From contig NZ_QKVL01000027.1 in NCBI RefSeq assembly GCF_003231275.1, forward strand, positions 1-64,000: DNA of 64,000 bases, read 5' to 3'. Below the pieces are notes generated by a model that saw only the letters and a program-made list of their open reading frames with translations, did not search any database and was not told the DNA's origin. This document shows positions 60,996 to 64,000 of this stretch, piece by piece (the stretch's first letter is position 1; each line of letters begins with the position of its first letter). The translations under genes were made by a program, and so were the position numbers. Source of the DNA: Pseudomonas huaxiensis. GTDB lineage: Bacteria > Pseudomonadota > Gammaproteobacteria > Pseudomonadales > Pseudomonadaceae.

Positions 60996-62321
60996 TCACA
61001 CCGTCTCGCCGCGCAATGGCATCTGCAGCAACACCCGCAGACCGTCGGGGCGGCTGTCGAAATGCAATGAACAGGCACAGCGCTGGACGATCGCCTGGAC
61101 GATCGCCAACCCCAGGCCGCTGCCCTCACTTTGACCATTGCGCCAGAAGCGCTGGGTCAGGTGCTGCAGGTGCTGCTCGGGAATGCCGGGGCCATGGTCG
61201 CGGACGAGGAATCCGACCCGGCCCTCCTCCACATGCACCTCCAGTTCCACCGGGGTTTCGCCGGTGCTGTGGCGCAGAGCGTTATCCAGCAGGTTGCGCA
61301 GTGCCGCCACCGCCAACCCGGCCGGCATGTCCAACTGCACCTGTCCGGCCCGTTGCGGCGCCTGCAAGACGATACGACGGTTGTCGCCAGTATCCTGAAT
61401 GGCCTGGCGAGCGGCCTGTTCGGCGCTGCACTGCACGCCATCGTCGAATGACAGACTGCCCTCGACCCGCGCCAGCAGCAGCAACTGTTCGAGGGTCCGG
61501 TGCAGGCGGTCGGCGCCCTGCTCGGCATGCTCAAGGGCCTGCTCGCGCACGCTGCCATCGGTCATCCGCGCCACTTGCAGGTGGGTCTTGATTGCGGTCA
61601 GCGGGCTACGCAGTTCGTGGGCGGCATCGCCGGTCAGTCGGCGCTCGCGTTCGATGGTCTGGCCAATGCGCAGGAACAACTGATTCTGGGTGTCCAGCAA
61701 CGGCTGCAACTCGCTGGGTACCGCCTTGATCTGCAGGGGCTCGACGGAGTCCGGGCTACGCCTGCGCAGGGCGTCGCGCATCCAGTTCAGCGGCGCCAGG
61801 CCCTTGCCGATACCGACCCAGAGCAAGCCGAGACTACCGAGCAGGGCCACCAGCACCGGCGCCGACGCCGCCAGCAGAATCGAGCGGTTCAGCGCCTCGC
61901 GTTCGAGGTGACGGTCGGCGGTGGTAATACGGATATCGCCGTGGGCGAAGGTGAAACTGCGCCAGCGCGCGCCATCGATCATCTGGTCATGGAAGCCGCC
62001 GCGCCCGTCGTCCAGGTGCTGGTCGGCATTCTGATGGCTGCGGGCGAGGATCTCGCCGCGCAGCGAAGTGACCTGGCAGGCCATGCCGTCAGGGACGCTC
62101 AACTGATCGGCGCTGAGGTGAGTGCCCTCGCCCTTGCTGGTCAACGGCTGCGGCAACTGGTCGATCAGCCCGGCGACCATCCGCGCCGACGCCACCAGGC
62201 GCTGGTCGAGGGAAAACATCATTTGCTGACGCAGGTCGCGCAGCATCCAGGCGGCGGCCAGGGCCCAGATCAGGACGAAGGCGGTGCCGAGAATCAGGCT
62301 CAGACGCAGGCGCAGGCTCAT
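60996..62321 (-). CDS. dsbS: sensor histidine kinase (DsbS-like)
   Basis: A 441-residue inner-membrane kinase of the QseC/TctE type: TM1 at the N-terminus (LSLILGTAFVLIWALAAAW), periplasmic loop of about 130 residues, TM2 (LLAASAPVLVALLGSLGLLW), then HisKA (DAAHELRSPLTAIKTH, phosphoacceptor His) and HATPase (LLDNALRHS, DHGPGIPEQ, GSGLGLAIV). Neighbourhood (divergent dsbD) matches the copper-responsive DsbRS system of P. aeruginosa as I recall it; the name therefore rests on context. Start at 62321 overlaps the regulator stop by 1 nt (TGATG). Confidence 0.82.
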   Translation of the reverse strand: MSLRLRLSLILGTAFVLIWALAAAWMLRDLRQQMMFSLDQRLVASARMVAGLIDQLPQPLTSKGEGTHLSADQLSVPDGMACQVTSLRGEILARSHQNADQHLDDGRGGFHDQMIDGARWRSFTFAHGDIRITTADRHLEREALNRSILLAASAPVLVALLGSLGLLWVGIGKGLAPLNWMRDALRRRSPDSVEPLQIKAVPSELQPLLDTQNQLFLRIGQTIERERRLTGDAAHELRSPLTAIKTHLQVARMTDGSVREQALEHAEQGADRLHRTLEQLLLLARVEGSLSFDDGVQCSAEQAARQAIQDTGDNRRIVLQAPQRAGQVQLDMPAGLAVAALRNLLDNALRHSTGETPVELEVHVEEGRVGFLVRDHGPGIPEQHLQHLTQRFWRNGQSEGSGLGLAIVQAIVQRCACSLHFDSRPDGLRVLLQMPLRGETV

Positions 62322-62998
62322 CACGGCGACTCGGGCAATTGCGCCGGGCCCAAACGGTAGCCCAGACCGCGGACGGTCTCGACGATGCCGTTGCCCAACT
62401 TGCGGCGCAGATGGTGGATGTGCACGTTCAGGGCATTGCTCTCCACTTCGTCGCCAAAGCCGTAGACGCTGTCCTTGAGTTGCTCGCTGGAAAGGACCCG
62501 GCCGGGGTTGTTCAGCAGCGCCTGGAGCAACGCCTGCTCGCGCCGCGACAGGTCCACTGGCTGGCCGCCCAGACTCGTTTCGCAACTGCTCGGGTCGAAG
62601 CTCAGCGGACCGTGCTCGATGACATTCACGCAGCGCCCGGCCATGCGCCGCACCAGGGTGTGCAGGCGAGCGGCGAGTTCACGCAGGTCGAAGGGTTTGA
62701 GCAGGTAATCGTCGGCTCCGGCCTGCAGGCCGTCGACGCGGTCGGTCACCGCGTCGCGCGCGGTGAGAATCAGCACCGGCAGGCGTTCGCCTTGCTGGCG
62801 CAAGCGCTGCAACAGCTTGAGACCGTCTTCGTCGGGAAGCCCGAGGTCGAGCACCATCACATCGAAGTGCGCGGCCTGGAGCATGGCGCGCGCGGCACCG
62901 GCATTGGCCACGCGGTCCACGGTCAGGCCCTGGGCGCTCAGGCCGGCAATGATGCCGCTGGCGATCAGGTCGTCGTCTTCACAGAGCAGTACATGCAT
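62321..62998 (-). CDS. dsbR: OmpR-family response regulator (DsbR-like)
   Basis: A 225-residue regulator: receiver with Asp8/Asp9, phospho-Asp51 in VLDLGLPDEDG and Lys in LLKPFDLRE, followed by a winged helix (SRREQALLQALLNNPGRVLSSEQL, VHIHHLRRKLGNGIVETVRGLGYRL). It precedes its kinase and is divergent from dsbD. Two TTA-N8-TTA(A/T) sites lie in the 166-bp gap. Confidence 0.87.
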   Translation of the reverse strand: MHVLLCEDDDLIASGIIAGLSAQGLTVDRVANAGAARAMLQAAHFDVMVLDLGLPDEDGLKLLQRLRQQGERLPVLILTARDAVTDRVDGLQAGADDYLLKPFDLRELAARLHTLVRRMAGRCVNVIEHGPLSFDPSSCETSLGGQPVDLSRREQALLQALLNNPGRVLSSEQLKDSVYGFGDEVESNALNVHIHHLRRKLGNGIVETVRGLGYRLGPAQLPESP

Positions 62999-63048
62999 GG
63001 GCAGATTCGGTCATCGACGGAGAAGGCCTGCAGTGAGCCAGAGCAGGA

Positions 63049-63117
63049 TTAACCGGGGATTATGCCCTGCGCCGCACACCCCGTCGCCTGCCGGCCAGCG
63101 GCTTAACCCTGGGTTAA
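63049..63117. promoter_or_regulatory. two candidate DsbR-type operators between dsbR and dsbD
   Basis: Site 1 (63049-63063) reads TTAACCGGGGATTAT and site 2 (63103-63117) TTAACCCTGGGTTAA. Both fit TTA-N8-TTA(A/T), an 11-bp repeat spacing typical of OmpR-family regulators. Site 2 is also a perfect 15-bp palindrome around a T. Confidence 0.6.
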
Positions 63118-63164
63118 TCCAGGGTCGGCAGCCTTGTTCGCTCATGACCTTCCAAGGCTTCGAC

Positions 63165-64000
63165 ATGCGTGCATTGCTGCTGGCGATCCTCTGCCTGTTC
63201 ACTTCCCTGAGCCAGGCGCAGAGCTTCGCCAACCCCTTCGCTCAGAGCGACTTCCTCCCGGTGGAAAAGGCCTTCGTCTTTACCAGCGAACGCCTGCCGT
63301 CCGGTCAGACCCGCCTGCACTGGGCCATCACCGACGGTTATTACCTGTACCAGAAGCGCCTGAAGTTCGACGGCCTCGCACCGGAGCAGATTCCTCCGCT
63401 GCCCCAGGCGCTGCCGCACCACGATGAGTTCTTCGGTGAAACGCCGGTCTACCGCGGCGAGCTTGAGCTGGTGCTGCCCGCCTCGGCCCAGGGCACCTTG
63501 CGCATGGGCTGGCAGGGCTGCGCCGATGCCGGGCTGTGCTATCCACCGCAGACTTCGCTGGTGAGCCTCGGCGGTGTCAGCGCCGACACTCCTCAGGCCA
63601 GCATCCAGGCCAACGATCAGGCCCTCGCCGGCACCCTGCAACAGCAAAACCTGGGCTGGGGGCTGCTGGTGTTCTTCGGCCTTGGTCTGTTGCTCGCCTT
63701 TACGCCCTGCTCATTGCCGATGCTGCCGATCCTCGCCGGACTGGTGATGGGCAACAACGCCAGTAGTCGCCGCGGCTGGGCTCTGGCGGGTACTTACGTG
63801 TTGAGCATGGCGCTGGTGTACGCCGCGCTCGGCGTGGTCGCCGCCCTGCTCGGCTCGAACCTGCAGGCCTGGCTGCAACAACCCTGGTTGCTGGGCAGCC
63901 TGGCCGCGTTGTTCGTGCTGCTGGCCCTGCCGATGTTCGGCGCCTTCGAACTGCAATTGCCGATGTTCCTCCGCGATCGCCTGGAGCGTGCCGGGCGCCA
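63165..64000 (+). CDS. dsbD: thiol:disulfide interchange protein DsbD (3' end outside window)
   Basis: The first 278 residues of a DsbD. Signal peptide (MRALLLAILCLFTSLSQAQS), N-terminal periplasmic domain with the redox Cys pair in WQGCADAGLCYPP (about Cys119 and Cys125), then the membrane domain starting at GWGLLVFFGLGLLLAFTPCS (Cys in FTPCSLPMLPIL). DsbD carries electrons from thioredoxin to periplasmic DsbC/DsbG and CcmG. The ATG at 63165 has AAGG at 8 nt; an ATG seven codons upstream is in frame but gives a worse signal. The frame is open to the window end. Confidence 0.93.
   Translation, partial: MRALLLAILCLFTSLSQAQSFANPFAQSDFLPVEKAFVFTSERLPSGQTRLHWAITDGYYLYQKRLKFDGLAPEQIPPLPQALPHHDEFFGETPVYRGELELVLPASAQGTLRMGWQGCADAGLCYPPQTSLVSLGGVSADTPQASIQANDQALAGTLQQQNLGWGLLVFFGLGLLLAFTPCSLPMLPILAGLVMGNNASSRRGWALAGTYVLSMALVYAALGVVAALLGSNLQAWLQQPWLLGSLAALFVLLALPMFGAFELQLPMFLRDRLERAGR

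Overview
The window looks like chromosomal DNA of a Pseudomonas of the fluorescens group. GC is high, the sdh-suc block is transcribed away from gltA, fabAB sits in its usual neighbourhood, a REPIN-type palindrome is present, and there is a pyoverdine maturation and export block (pvdR-pvdT-opmQ / pvdP). From memory, much of 9-43 kb follows the gene order of the PAO1 gltA-gpsA region. No rRNA, tRNA, complete IS element, prophage or CRISPR array is visible.

Layout. 0-9 kb is accessory: the 3' end of an RHS/YD-repeat polymorphic toxin-like gene, two related Ig-like repeat proteins that share an upstream 16-bp motif, and between them an autotransporter. 9-18 kb is core: gpsA-DUF4389-sixA, a three-gene operon of TonB-dependent receptor, periplasmic binding-like protein and hybrid histidine kinase, then fabA-fabB followed by a 256-bp palindromic MITE-like repeat. 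18-30 kb holds a chemoreceptor, small envelope and hydrolase genes, htpG, tandem hotdog thioesterases, an Ala-rich lipoprotein and brnQ. 30-43 kb is the TCA block sdhCDAB-sucAB-lpd-sucCD, divergent from gltA, with structured leaders before sucA and sucC. 43-50 kb has small envelope proteins, a MocR-type regulator and an OmpA/DUF4398/binding-protein cluster. 48-52 kb is etfBA and, divergently, the ETF:ubiquinone oxidoreductase gene, with PsrA-like operators between them. 52-54 kb holds an MFS transporter and a degenerate receiver protein. 54-61 kb is pvdR-pvdT-opmQ convergent with pvdP, each unit preceded by an exact TAAAT-N16-CGT iron-starvation box. 61-64 kb is a two-component system (dsbRS-like) divergent from a dsbD gene cut by the window end, with an OmpR-family type operator between them.

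How the genes work together. gltA, sdh, suc and lpd supply half of the TCA cycle. EtfAB and EtfQO pass electrons from acyl-CoA dehydrogenases to ubiquinone, and fabAB makes unsaturated fatty acids. The pvd genes mature and export the siderophore under apparent PvdS control. dsbRS probably controls periplasmic thiol reduction by DsbD. The least understood parts are the RHS/Ig-like/autotransporter cluster, the receptor-binding protein-kinase operon and the intergenic repeats.
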